Positions 34,901-45,715 of a stretch of DNA of 59,269 nucleotides are shown here, piece after piece. The translations under genes were made by a program, and so were the position numbers. The stretch's first letter is position 1; the number at the start of each line of letters is the position of its first letter. Source of the stretch: Pseudozyma flocculosa PF-1 (Eukaryota > Basidiomycota > Ustilaginomycetes > Ustilaginales > Ustilaginaceae); NCBI RefSeq assembly GCF_000417875.1, contig NW_006920885.1, forward strand, positions 16,321 to 75,589, in the 5' to 3' direction. The notes under the pieces were generated by a model, which was not told the origin of the DNA, made no database searches, and saw only the letters and a list, made by a program, of their open reading frames with translations.

Positions 34901-35502
34901 CGCCAGGCTGAGGTTGGGCAGGGTGCCAGAGACGAGCAGCGCGTGCAGGATCGACTTGAGGCTGCTGTCGGTCAGCGAGCAGTTCTCGAGCAGCAGCTTG
35001 GTGAGGCCAAAGTCGACGCTGAGCAGGTCGGCGATCGGCTCGACCGCCTGCCGATCGAGCGGGGTGGACGACAGGTCCATCGTCCTGAGACCGGGCGGCA
35101 CTGCCTGGGCGGCGTCCTGGAAGACGATCCGCATCCTCTTGAGCGGCTGCTCCTCTCGCGTGCGGCAGCACTCGCGGTAGAGGGCCTCGAGCTCCTCGGG
35201 CGTCCACTTCTTGCCCTTTAGTGCGCGGACCGTCTTGCGGTGGTCGCGCTCGACCCGGATCCTGGTAAGGTCCTCGTCCTCGGGCGTGCCCGTGCCTTCG
35301 ATCGGGTAGGTGACCTTCATCAGCGAGACCTGGAACTGCACCTTTTTGAGCGGCGCCGCTGAGATGGTGACGTCTGATGCGGTCGATGACGCGCTGCGGA
35401 CCGACAGGGTGCTGCCGCCGCCGCCTTCGCTGTTGACCGAGGTTGCGGTGCCCTGCCTCTGGGGCGGCCCGCCAGGACCAGAGTCATTGCTCCATCTAGC
35501 GG

Positions 35503-35533
<31 letters not shown>

Positions 35534-36250
35534 TGGGTCCTGGTAGCCACCGAACCCGGCGGCACCTGGGCCACCGACATTGGCCGCTGCTCCCGCAGCA
35601 AAGCCAGAGATCTTTCGGAAGACGCCGCCGATGTAGGAGGCGGTGGCCTGTGCGGTGCCAGCCTGCGGGACGGGAACTTGTACATTTACGCCCTGCTGTG
35701 CGAGGCGGGTATTTAGGTTCTGGAGGATGTCCCTGCGGAACGAGAAGCCCTTTTGAGGCGGCGGTGCGGGCTTGAGGATGCCCTTTGGCCTGGGCGCCGA
35801 GCGCCGCTTGTAGACGGGGCGGCGTGCCGGTGGTGAGGCCGCCTCTGCAGCGTCGGGTGCGCCTGGGCTGCTCGCAGGGGCTGTGGTCGCAGAATCGGGC
35901 TGGCCTGCGTTGGCAGCTGGCGAAGATGCCGGCGAAGAGGTGGCGGACAATGGGCTGGGGTCAGAGGGGCGGCTTTGGTCGAGGGCTGGGTCCTTTGCAG
36001 GAACCTTGGGCGGAGGTGTCGAGGGTTGTGCAGGCGTGTCGAATGAGCCGGGCAAGACGGGGGATGCTGGTTGTTGGGGTGGCTGTGTGTCGACTAGGCC
36101 GGTGAGGGGAGCGTCGCTGTGCGGCTTGGGGTCGGTGCCTTGGTCCGTGGCGTTGGTGGTGGCGGGAGGAGGAGGAGGAGGAGGCGAGAGCGGGTCGTCA
36201 TGGTTGCCTATGGAGCCGTGCTTCTGTGGTGCGGCTGAGTCGTTGACCAT
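31975..36250 (-). CDS. leucine-rich-repeat protein, PPP1R37-like PP1 regulator
   Basis: Exons 36250-33031 and 32930-31975 (intron 32931-33030, phase 1) give 1391 residues. The frame extends upstream to a TTG at 36364, but ATG 36248-36250 is the first ATG. An about 300-residue disordered Pro/Ser-rich head contains a Gln run (about residues 240-250). KKVQF at 302-306 matches the (R/K)VxF docking motif for protein phosphatase 1. After WTPEELEALYRECC comes a ribonuclease-inhibitor-type LRR array (repeats such as LRYLDLSENSINKASLEHLL and LRVLNLSDNQIEMPGLVAIAEALKYN, residues about 365-1000), broken by a 250-residue insert. Motif order and spacing match PPP1R37. The last 350 residues are helical then Asp/Ser/Gly-rich. 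The likely role is inhibiting or targeting PP1; this is inference from layout. Confidence 0.75.
35501..35532. repeat. CAG/CTG repeat coding for a glutamine run
   Basis: A near-perfect CTG run on the plus strand, read as about ten Gln codons in the disordered head of the LRR protein. One CTG-to-TTG change gives CAA. A likely length-polymorphic site. Confidence 0.85.
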
Positions 36251-37127
36251 GGTCAGTGGAAGGCAGAGGTGGGGGTGGTGCGGCGAGCGAGGCGGTCGCA
36301 GCTGCGAAGGCGACGCCGCCGGCAGAGCCTGTTGAGATTTCGAAGACGGCGGGGAAGCACGCAAGGAGCGACGCTGCTAAGGGTTGGTCATTCGAGAGCG
36401 GTATGCAAGAGGCGGCGGCGGTGGTAGCGGTGGTGGTGGTTGGAGAGGGACAGGTTTGACGCACTGCGGCGATGATGGATGGTCGTGGCGGCCTCAAAGA
36501 GATGTTAGGCGATAAGCGTCGAGAGAGAGAGAGGATATGTCGTGGTGGCGACGACAGAGGGCGAGCGGGAAAGAGAGGGAGATAGAGACGAGGCAGCCAC
36601 TGAGCCCCAGACGCACAGACAGACAGCGGGCGAGGGAGAGCAACACGCTCACGGCCAGCCAGCCAGCCAGCCAGCCTTCTCACGCGGGCCCTGGCCGATG
36701 CAGCCAGGCCAGGGCCTCAGGGCCAGGCGGTGCCCCTTTTCTGCCCGCCCTCTCCCTCTGGGCCTGGCGTGGCCTGGCGTGGGCTGGCTGCGCTGGGCTG
36801 GCTGCCCGCCAAGGGGCAGGGCGCACGGTTGCCTGCCCGTTTCCGTGGGCGCTGCTGTTGCCTGGCAGGCCTGGCCTGGCCGGGCCCACTCGATCCTGGC
36901 CTGCCTCGCCTAGTGCCAACTTCGGAACTCGGAAGCGGCTGCCACTCAACCAAACCAACAAAGCGGGCCATGGACCCCGGGGCCGACCCACGCCGCTTGC
37001 CGTCTTCCTCGTCCTCTGCCACCTCGCCACTCTCCTCCTCGCCACCATAACCACCATCACCACCAGCCTCCGACACTTCCTGCAGCCGCGCTTGGCATCC
37101 GCACCATCACTTCACCGCCGCTGCAAC
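36251..37127. promoter_or_regulatory. shared divergent promoter of the LRR gene and CWC2
   Basis: 877 bases between divergent starts. It contains an AGCC tetramer run (about 36656-36678) and CCTGGC-rich stretches. The CWC2 frame is open back to 36537, but that part is Arg/Pro/Ala-rich leader-like sequence. No TATA box seen. Confidence 0.5.
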
Positions 37128-38570
37128 ATGGCAGCATCGCACCCGCCCGCGGCCACCGCCACGCCAACACCCGACCTCGCCGGCCCCTCGACCCAGACCA
37201 CAACCTACAAGCCCCGCCCCGCACGCAAACAGGTCACACAGGAACGCCTACGCGCCCTCATCGAAGCCGCAAAGCCGCAGAACAACTCCGGCGGCATCTA
37301 CAACATCTGGCACGAAAACTTCTCCGGCGGCGACCGCAACGAGAAAAAGGGTCTCGAGCGCGCAGAGACCCGCTGCGACATTGCCCGCGACGCCGGATAC
37401 ACAAAGGCAGACCTCGCAACACGCAGGCAACCTCCTTCGTCGTCGTCATCCTCCTCGACTGCCACTCCGGAAAACGACGGCGCCTACTGCTGCCTCTTTT
37501 TCGCACGCGGCTGCTGCCCCAACGGCGCAGAGTGCACCTACCTCCACCGCCTCCCGCGCCCCACCGAGTTCAACGACCAGGGACGCGACATCTTTGGCCG
37601 CCCCAAGTTTGGAGACTACCGCGACGACATGGGCGGCGTCGGATCCATGCAGCGCGTCAACCGCACCCTCTACGTCGGACGCATCCACGAGGAAGGCTCC
37701 GGCGCCATGTCCCAGGGCGGCGCCGCCAACATGGGCTCCAGCCTCACCTGGCGCGACGGCGGCCGCACCCTGCGCGGCGGCAAGAGCGTGTCGGACGTGC
37801 GCAGGCGCGACCCCGCCGCGCGCGGGCCCAGGCAGCCCTACGTCGAGAGCGACACGGAAAAGGTGCTCCGCCGCCACTTTGGCGAGTGGGGCGAGATTGA
37901 GCGCATCAAGGTGCTCCACGGCCGCGCGTGCGCCTTTGTCACCTACCGCCACGAGACGAGCGCCCAGTTTGCAAAGGAGGCCATGTACCTGCAAAAGCTC
38001 GACCACAACGAGATCATCAACGTACGCTGGTCCACCGACGACCCCAACCCGGGCGCCCAGAAGCGCAACGAGCGCCAGATGAAGCAACAGGGCGAGGGCG
38101 CCATCCTGGCAAACGTGCGGCCCGACACCGTCGAGGCTCAGGAGGCGCTCAGGAGGCTCGAGGGGACGCTGCCGGACGACCAAGGGGGGAGAGCGCGAAT
38201 GCCAGAGGCCAAGCGGCGGAAGCTGGAAGAGGACGAGGCAGCCTACGAGGCGGAAATGGCCAGGCTCGACGAGGAGAATGCCCGCGGGTGGGAAGAGATC
38301 AGGCGGGAGCGCGAGGCTGCGGCCGCAGCGGCATCTGCGGCATCGGCGGCATCAGCGGCGGCGACAACAACAAACGCGGCAGGGGCTAGCGGCAGCGTCG
38401 GCGGCGGTGGCGGACTGTTGAGCGCCGAGGTGGTAGGCAACCTCCAGGCCCTCTCTGCGTTGCGGCAGAAGCCACAACCAGCGGCCACGACGGCGACGGC
38501 GAAACCGACGGGTCTGGGCAGTCTGGCCGCGTATGGCAGCGACAGCGAAGATGGCGACGACGACGAGTAG
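37128..38570 (+). CDS. CWC2: pre-mRNA splicing factor Cwc2
   Basis: 480 residues in one exon from the ATG at 37128. Cwc2 belongs to the Prp19-associated complex and contacts U6 snRNA and the pre-mRNA near the catalytic centre of the spliceosome. The N-terminal Torus domain (RPARKQVTQERLR, GGIYNIWHENFSGGD, RCDIARDAGYTK) is followed by a CCCH zinc finger with spacing C-x8-C-x5-C-x3-H (ending CTYLH), the connector RDIFGRPKFGDYRDDMGG, and an RRM with RNP2 TLYVGRI and RNP1 ACAFVTY. Between RNP2 and the rest of the RRM there is an insert of about 60 residues rich in Gly/Arg, longer than in yeast. The C terminus is a coiled coil followed by an Ala/Gly-rich tail and an acidic end. Confidence 0.95.
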   Translation: MAASHPPAATATPTPDLAGPSTQTTTYKPRPARKQVTQERLRALIEAAKPQNNSGGIYNIWHENFSGGDRNEKKGLERAETRCDIARDAGYTKADLATRRQPPSSSSSSSTATPENDGAYCCLFFARGCCPNGAECTYLHRLPRPTEFNDQGRDIFGRPKFGDYRDDMGGVGSMQRVNRTLYVGRIHEEGSGAMSQGGAANMGSSLTWRDGGRTLRGGKSVSDVRRRDPAARGPRQPYVESDTEKVLRRHFGEWGEIERIKVLHGRACAFVTYRHETSAQFAKEAMYLQKLDHNEIINVRWSTDDPNPGAQKRNERQMKQQGEGAILANVRPDTVEAQEALRRLEGTLPDDQGGRARMPEAKRRKLEEDEAAYEAEMARLDEENARGWEEIRREREAAAAAASAASAASAAATTTNAAGASGSVGGGGGLLSAEVVGNLQALSALRQKPQPAATTATAKPTGLGSLAAYGSDSEDGDDDE

Positions 38571-38732
38571 GCGCCGGTGTCGGACGCAGGGGCAGGCCGG
38601 ACGACGCCGTGATGCAATGCCAGGACGACCACGGTCCACGACATTCTCACACCGATCGCGCGTCGCTAGGGCAGACGCCAGCGTTTGAAACGAATCCGTC
38701 AATGCTTGTGCGACACGACCGGGGCGGTCTCT

Positions 38733-40139
38733 CTACGACAGGGGCACAAAGTCGTCTGCGAGGTCGCCGCACCACTGGAGCATATCGTCGACCCAGGCCT
38801 TGATGGCCTTGTGGGGCGACCAGATGTCGCGCACCACGGCGGCCCCTGCGGCCCGCGAGAAGACGTACCATCCAAACAGGACAAACTGCCGTCGTCGAGG
38901 GATGGGCCGGGACGGCATAGCAGGGAGAGAGGGGGAGCGGAATGGGGTGTCAGCATCGTCGTCTACGCACATGCAAATGGACCGATACGGCAAGGCGGGG
39001 CGGCAGACTCACATCGGCATGGCTGGGTTCCTCACCGCCCGCGACCCACCTAGACCGCTTGGGTCGCACCGAGAGAGGTGCAAAGTCACCAACGAGGTCG
39101 TTGCCCGTCCTCGACGTCGCACCACCCGCCGCCGCGGCATTGCCCGCCTGGACCGACTCGAACGATCCGGCGCCCTCTGAATTGAGCATAGTCTCGACGA
39201 CGGCGAGCTTGGATACGACGTTGTGCACGAGCGCCTCGCGTTCCGGCGCCGAGAGGGTCGAAATTTTGTTCCAGCGCGCCGCGCCGATCTTGACCTGGGA
39301 AAAGTATTCGGCCGACTCGGCGTCGAGCAGCCGGTGCACGCCCGGCATCACGAGCGGACCCAGTGAGGGCGCCAGGATCGACTTGCCAAAGTCGTTGAGC
39401 AGCGCGGCCAGACGCTTGGTGGCCGAGTTGCCGAAGAGGCGGTGGCCAGAGGGGTGGTTGCGTTCCAGGTACTGCGCGACGAGGTGGCGGTGCGGGAGAA
39501 AAAGGGGGGTCAGTGACTCGGAGTGCGCGGCCGGGCGGGCGAAGGGACGAAGAGGGGGGGGAGGGCAGAGCGTCTGCTTACCTCTGCAATGGCCCAGCTC
39601 TCCATGATGTGGGTACCATCGGCGAGCTCGAGGGCGGGGACCGTTACATTCTCGGCGATCCTCTGGGCGAGCTGGCCGCGGATCTGGGTAAAAGTGAGGC
39701 GGTTCCTCTCGTAGCCGACGCCGAGGAGTTTGAGGTCGAGGATCGTCTTGATGGTATGCGGCGAAAAGGTGAGCGTAGCTTCGGGTCGGGTGGTGAGGTC
39801 AAAGAGGACCAGGTTGTCGGATGCGCCGTTGAGCGAGCGTTCCGGGTGCGGGCCGGCGGGCGTCGACGCGGTTCGGGCCGGGCCCGGTTGCGAGGCTTGG
39901 GCGACGGCCTGCTGCGTCGAGCGCACGTTGCTGCTCGCCACCGATTCGGACATCCCGTCGTCGTTGTCGTTGTCGTCGTCGTTGTCGCCGGTGTCGTCGT
40001 CGCCGCCTGCGTCGAGACTCGACTCGATGTCGGATTCCCGACCCGATGCCGACGCAGCGGCCGAGGTGGCCGGGGCAGTCGACGCGTCGTCGGTATCGGC
40101 CGTCGAGCCGGATCGTTTGGCAATCTGTTCTGGTTCCAT
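38733..40139 (-). CDS. glutathione transferase of the LigE/FuA (etherase-related) type
   Basis: Exons 40139-39582, 39471-39013 and 38885-38733 give 389 residues. After an acidic, disordered head of about 105 residues, the thioredoxin-like domain starts at NLVLFDLT. Its FSPHT-IKT helix carries a likely catalytic Ser126, as in FuA/LigE GSTs. VPALEL (cis-Pro) and ESWAIAEYLER (glutathione-binding Ser) follow. The helical domain ends with SHADFVLFGWYVFSRAAG, produced exactly by the third-exon join, and a WVDDMLQW helix. Such enzymes are expanded in wood- and plant-associated basidiomycetes and act on glutathione conjugates, aryl ethers or quinones in detoxification. The acidic head (runs of Asp/Asn/Gly) is unusual for a GST. 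Its 3' end converges on CWC2; upstream is the long gene-free interval. Confidence 0.82.
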
Positions 40140-40746
40140 GGCGGCCGAGGGGGCGCGATACCGTAGCTGAGACGTGTGCAGGTGCGACGTAGGCCCAAAA
40201 GGCGCGCTGTGGGGCGATCAAGAGCAGGCTAGGCGGGCCGAGATGGTGGTAGCCAGGACGGAAGTGCAACCCTGGTTCCACGCATAGACCCCGGCCTGTT
40301 CGTGCTCGATGCCTGCCTGTCATCCTCCACACGACCTGGCGCACGAGCCACGCCCCATCGGTCCGCGCCCGAGAGTCGACCTCCGCGCCTGTGCTGAGGG
40401 TGGAGCGCTGGAGGCCAGGATCGCACGACCCTCGCTCCGTCGCTCCCGGACCATCACATGTCCACGTCCACGTCCATCCCGCTCGCCCAGAGGTCGTTGC
40501 TCCGCTCATATCCGTGCATCAGGCCGCGACACCACACCTCGGATCCGCCTGCCTCCAACACCCAGCGTACCCCTCGCCCAACAAAACGGTAGCGGGCAGG
40601 CGGGCGGGGCATCTTCACGGGCCAACCCCCGAGCCTCGGGATCGATGAGCCGGTCCCTCTGCCTGCGCACCGGCTTCGTCCTTGCCGTGAAGAGGGGCAT
40701 ACAAACCGAAGAAGCGGAGCGACGTCCCATGCCATGACTACTGACC

Positions 40747-41981
40747 TAGGTACCTGTTCCATGCCATGCCATGTTATGCCATGCCATGTCATTCCGATCC
40801 GATCCGATCCATCCCGACGTCTATGGAGACGCGCAACGCAACGACCGTTCATGCTCCATGACTCGATCTAGGTCCACCTGGTGGCCTTTGATCCCCATCC
40901 ACCCTCTTCTCACACCCCTCGATTTCGGATGATGACGCCCAACACCACTCGCCGTAGGTGCATTGGGAAGACGAGGTGGTCTGGCCAAGCAGAGGGAAGG
41001 GGGTTCGTGTTTTTCCGAAGGCTTGGTTCTTGGCTCTGTACGTGCGGTAGGACGGGTGCAGCCAAGCCTGCCGTGTTCGTACCACGAGGCGATGACGATG
41101 ACGAGGTGAGACAAGCGAATTGGTCGCTGTCGTCCTCGTCGTTGCGGCACCTACCCACCGCGCCAAGGTGGCAAGCAGGTTACGTTGACTGTGCAGAACA
41201 CGCAGCGAGGCACACGCGCGCGCCACCCTGCTCAGTCTGGCCTGGCCTGGCCAGGTCAGCCGAATCAGCGCACCGAAATCGCCTGCCACAGTACGCTGTA
41301 ACCCATTCGGGCAGTACCGTATCGTACCTCGACTGCTGCACCTCGTCACGGCCCTTGGAAGCCATGCGAGTCATGTGCAGCGAGGCAAGTTAGACCTCGC
41401 AAGCGTGCAGCAGCCTGGGTCGACGAGGGCAGGTGATCGTCTTGGCTGCACAGGTACCTAACCGTACCGTTACTGTACGCGTCCGTTCCCGGCGTGGCAG
41501 CTGAGCGAGACGGACCGATCGTCCACGCGGCACGTCGATGCGAAAGGTAGAGAGGGCGATAAGGCAAGGCCTGCATCGTTTGCGGGGTAAGGGGAGGACG
41601 AAGTGTGGGGTAAGCGGGCCAAGTGCAGCGAAGCAGCATCAGCAGCGCAGTCGGGAAGCCACGGGCATGGAGCCTGGGGGTGACACACGATCATCATCCG
41701 ATCTCGGTCACCCACGACGTACGCCGCACCGACCTACTGGAGGAGGAGGAAGGCGACGACGACAAGGAACGGACCGGGTGGACACGGCATTGCGCAGCCT
41801 GCCTGCCTACCAACTGTGGGGTCTAGATCTCTGTTTACCGTGTACGGTACCTAGGTTGAAGGAGGGCTACGGTACCCATAGCTCATGGACAGCAAGGCTT
41901 GCGCCGACGAGTGTGGGGTAACTAAGGCATCTATCATGGAGCTCGAGGGACAAAGCTGGGTCGGGGACATGGGTAGGTACC
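40747..41981. promoter_or_regulatory. cluster of four TAGGTACC motifs
   Basis: TAGGTACC occurs at 40747-40754 and 41974-41981 on the plus strand and at 41453-41460 and 41846-41853 on the minus strand. The first and third extend to an 11-base inverted pair, ACCTAGGTACC at 40744-40754 and GGTACCTAGGT at 41846-41856. Function unknown; a factor-binding cluster is one reading. Confidence 0.35.
40760..40814. repeat. GCCAT and CCGAT pentamer runs
   Basis: Six GCCAT-type units with variants (40760-40791) run into four CCGAT units (about 40793-40814). Confidence 0.85.
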
Positions 41982-44900
41982 GACCGACCGTATGTACAAG
42001 ACGGCGAAACGGCCATGGGCCACGGGGATGGCCACGGACTTGCTGGAAAGGGAGGCTAGGGCCTAGGGATGGCTCACCGGCTTCTGGTCGATCCGGACTC
42101 GGGCCAAACCACCGGTCCAACCTTGTCCCTAACCTCCGGTCTGGTCGGCAAAGGGAGGGAGCACCAAGCGAAGGCGGACGACGGGGCTAGGAGGGGCGGG
42201 GCTGCGAGGGCAAGCCACGAGCCATCACGCGGGTCCAAGGAGGAAAGGAGCTAGCGAGCGGAAGGCAGGAGCGGACAAACGTGCGTGTACCGTGCCTAGA
42301 TCCGCCCCACCCCTGGCTGACCGGGCTGGCTGGCTGGATGGCTGGCTTGCCTTCGGCTTCATCTCGAGCCGGTGCTCGCTTGAGTGTGTTGCCGGAGATT
42401 TACCTCGAGGCTCCATCTGTTTGCCCAGGGGATACGTACGGTTGGGCATGATCAGGCGAGGCGAGGCGAGGCGGGGGGATTGAGGTCGTCGCGGTCCATG
42501 GACAAAGGCGGACGCGCGGCGGGGGCGGAGGCGGTTGCTAAAATGGGCAAGTCGAGGGCAGGGCGCGTGGTCCGCCCTACGGCCCGTACCTGCCTGGGAT
42601 CAATTCCTTTCTCCGCTCCGCCGTCGTCGAAGGGTCAGATGGAATCGAGCGGACCTTGGAGGCTGGGTCGGTCGGTTGGTCAGTCGTGCCGCGACGATGG
42701 ATGGAGGTGGCTACGGTACCCGTCGAAAAGGCCAGGCCAGGCCAGGCCACTCCGGAGGGGAGATGCCTGCGAGAACGAGCGGGTGTGGTTGGGCATGGAT
42801 CTACTACTCTTGTGCCTCGACTGCCCCAGCGTCGACGGCCAAAACATCCATCTCCCCGAGGCCCAAAGAATCGATGTCCGTAACTACGTATTGCAATCTA
42901 ATCTATCTCGTGGACCGCAGGCCCTTCCGGCCGCCGCCTGCTGCATCAAGACGGCGGCAAAGGGGCTGCCATGTCACATCCGCCTCGCCATCGTCAGTTT
43001 CATTGTTGTCGACCGCCCCGCGGTGGCGCCAGTCGTTGTCGTCCGGTACGTTTGCTCGTGTCGTATGCGCGGGCTTGGCCTGATCTTCCCTGGCCAGGTC
43101 AAGGTCTGATCGTTTGCCACAGCCAGGCAGAGCAGCGAGGGAGGCCAGGGTGGGGAGGGCAGGTCGCGGCGGGCGTTCGTGCTGACCGCCCGCTCGGCGA
43201 TCGAAGGCCAGGCCAGGCCAGGCCGAGCCAGTCGAGGCGTGGCACGGCGTGGCCGATGCGTTGAGGAGCCCCGCGCCAAGCCTTCGGTCGTCGACCGATG
43301 CGACCCTCGCCTAAAGTGGCAGCCTGCATGAGGCTGCAGGGACAAAAGTGCGGGGAAACCGACCCCAACCTAGCTAGAAGCAAAGCCGACGCCAACCCTC
43401 GTCGTCCCGGGCCAGGTGGGGCAGAGTAGACTGCCTGGCCTGCCGCTACGCCATCACCCTTCCAGTCACAACAAGTCCAAGCAAGGTGAGGGAGATCGAT
43501 GCAGAGTCATGGTGCGCGGCCATACATACTACTGCAGCAGGGCCACGCCGGCCTCGTATGGTGGCCGCAGGCGGGGCGGATATTCGGCCAGGGCGACGGC
43601 GCCTGCGTCGAGTTTGATTTCGAGTGCCAAGCCTGGCTGCCACAGGTCAGACCTGCCTGCCTGTTTTGTTCGACTGCGCCGGGCTCCCGCACCACACAGG
43701 CTGCCCGCCGCAAAAACTCTTGGCTCTGCGGGCCGCGCCGATGAATACCATCGCATCGTCTTTAGGGCACGACGTGCGATTGCAGGTCATAGCTCAGGTT
43801 TGGTACGGCCATCGACGAGCGCGACGCCTGGATGGGTCGACGTCAGAGGATGAGAGAGAGATCGTATCGTGGACGGGTGACTCCCCGCGCTGACCATGAT
43901 CATGGCCGTGGTCGCCACGAGACGGCCGATTATCTTGCCAGCTAGCTCTGGCCTTGCGACTGCCTCGCTGGCAGGGCAGACGAGGGCGGGACGACGACGG
44001 GCGACGCGCTGCGATGCGCTGCGATGTGATGGGGTCCCTGGCCTCGGCCTCCTGGCGGCTGGCTGGCCGACTGCTTCCCTTGTGACCCCCACCCTGCCGA
44101 GGCGGAAAAACTGTCATGCCCAACGACGCACCCGACGCCCTTTTGTCTGCTGTCCGTCGACGGGAGCGGCGGATGAGCGTCTAGGCCCTCGTCCGGCCAG
44201 GCAGACCTTCCCGATGCGTCGGGCTAACAGCTGCGCCGCACATACAGTAGTAACCAAGTGGCCTGTCGCCGGCTTTCCCGCCAGCCTGGGCCGTCGCCTC
44301 TGCTCTGGTGCCCTCGCTCGCTCGCCGCACTCCAGACGGATGCACCGGTGGCAGCCACGCGACGCCTCGTGGCTGTCCTCTGGTTTTGCCCCCCGGCCTC
44401 GCCTTTCTCCGCCTCTTTGCTGTCTCGCCCCGCCCTGGGCCACCCTCGGCGTCGGCGGTCGAGCCGTTTCGTCCTTTTGGCCGGTGCGTCGTTGTGCTCG
44501 TTTGGGGCGCCCATCCTGCCTGGCCCGCAAAGTTTGTCGTCCCCTTTGGTCCCTCGCTGTCCGTCGTCCGTCGTCCGTCGTCGAGCTCTTGCCACGGCTG
44601 TCCGCCGCGCCTGTACCTACCTACCCCACACTCGCATGCATGCAGCGGTGCAGGCGGGTGGTTGTTTTCCTGGATCAGAGGTCGGCGTAGACTGGTCGCC
44701 GTTTTGGTGCTCCGCCGCTCATCTTGTGCCCGTTCTGCCCTCGTCCGCTCGCAGCCCGAGACCAGGCGCTCGGTGCAGTCGTGCCTGAGCGCTGATTGCC
44801 ACACTCTCACCAGTCGTCTGCAGCCTCGGATCGCCCGACTTGAGTGGCGGGTCGGCTGTAGAGGAGCGCAGCGCGATGCCGTGGCGGCAAGGAGATGCGC

Positions 44901-45125
44901 GGACCATCCGAAACGAGGCGTGTGGCGACCAGAGGGGCGGGAGGGCCCACGTACGGCGGTACCAGCTCGCTGCACCCCAGACGACCGACGGGGCCTGCAT
45001 CAAGCGCGGGGTTGGCAAACGAGGGAGCGAGCGAGCGAAGCAGGAAGGCAGCTGCCCTCGGGAAGCCCGCCCCGCAGGAAACGCGGACGGGCCAATGGGC
45101 CCAGGCAGAATGGCCAGAAGAGGGC

Positions 45126-45150
45126 GGTGCGGTGCAGTGCAGTGCAGTGC
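45126..45150. repeat. GTGCA/GTGCG pentamer run
   Basis: Five units of GTGC followed by A or G in non-coding DNA upstream of the MFS gene. Confidence 0.85.
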
Positions 45151-45487
45151 CGCCCATCGCAGCCCAGAGTTGCCGCTGGACGCTGCTACGCCCGCCGCCA
45201 CGCCACGTCCTCACGGCTTTCCCGCGCTCCGTGGCAGCCTAGCTTGCTCGTGTACGGCGTGTGCATCGAGCTAGAGCTAGAGCTAGAGCCAGAGCAACAG
45301 GCCAGGCCAGGCCTCGGCCGCTCGCTGCAACCACAACTGACGACGATGCTTCCTGCGCAACCAGCCCGCTCGCCCTCGATCGTCTACTTAAACCCTCCCG
45401 CCCCACCTCGTCCCCAGCTTCATATCGCCCCATCGTCTCCTTCCCCCTTCACACAGGCGAACCAACCCTCCCTTCCTTTCCGCTCCT

Positions 45488-45498
45488 CTACGGTACCC
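45488..45498. promoter_or_regulatory. CTACGGTACCC element upstream of the MFS gene
   Basis: The 11-mer CTACGGTACCC lies 218-228 bases before the MFS start codon and recurs exactly at 41867-41877 and 42711-42721 within the same intergenic interval. It is a candidate cis element; function unknown. Confidence 0.35.
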
Positions 45499-45715
45499 TC
45501 CCCCTCAAGGCCCTCGGTCCTTCGTTCACGGCCCCTTCCGCTTGCTCCTTGCCCGCCTGCCTCGACGACCCACCGCAAGCGCCAACTCGCTCGGCGCGCC
45601 TGTTTCTTCCCGCTACCACCCACTGCCACGGATCCATCGATACCCGTTCCCAGCATCCCGCACCCCCTCCGCTAGCCCCACCGTCCAGCCGTAGCCAGCT
45701 CCACCGACCGCAATC

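Larger units (their letters stand above)
40140..45715. other. 5.6 kb gene-free divergent interval
   Basis: The longest gene-free stretch, between the leftward GST and rightward MFS genes. Open frames here lack any family motif and have Arg/Pro/Gly-rich composition. The DNA contains GCCAT and CCGAT pentamer runs (40760-40814), a GTGCA run (45126-45150), a GAGCTA run near 45268-45292, GGCCAGG tandem runs (42730-42750, 43206-43222) and a cluster of GGTACC-centred motifs. A TACTTAAAC near 45385 could be the core promoter of the MFS gene. No tRNA or rRNA was recognised. It may hold regulatory DNA, a long non-coding RNA or an eroded gene. Confidence 0.6.

Noticed and set aside
36537..37127. In-frame 197-codon extension upstream of CWC2
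   Set aside because: Low-complexity Arg/Pro/Ala composition with tetramer repeats; the Cwc2 family starts near the chosen ATG.
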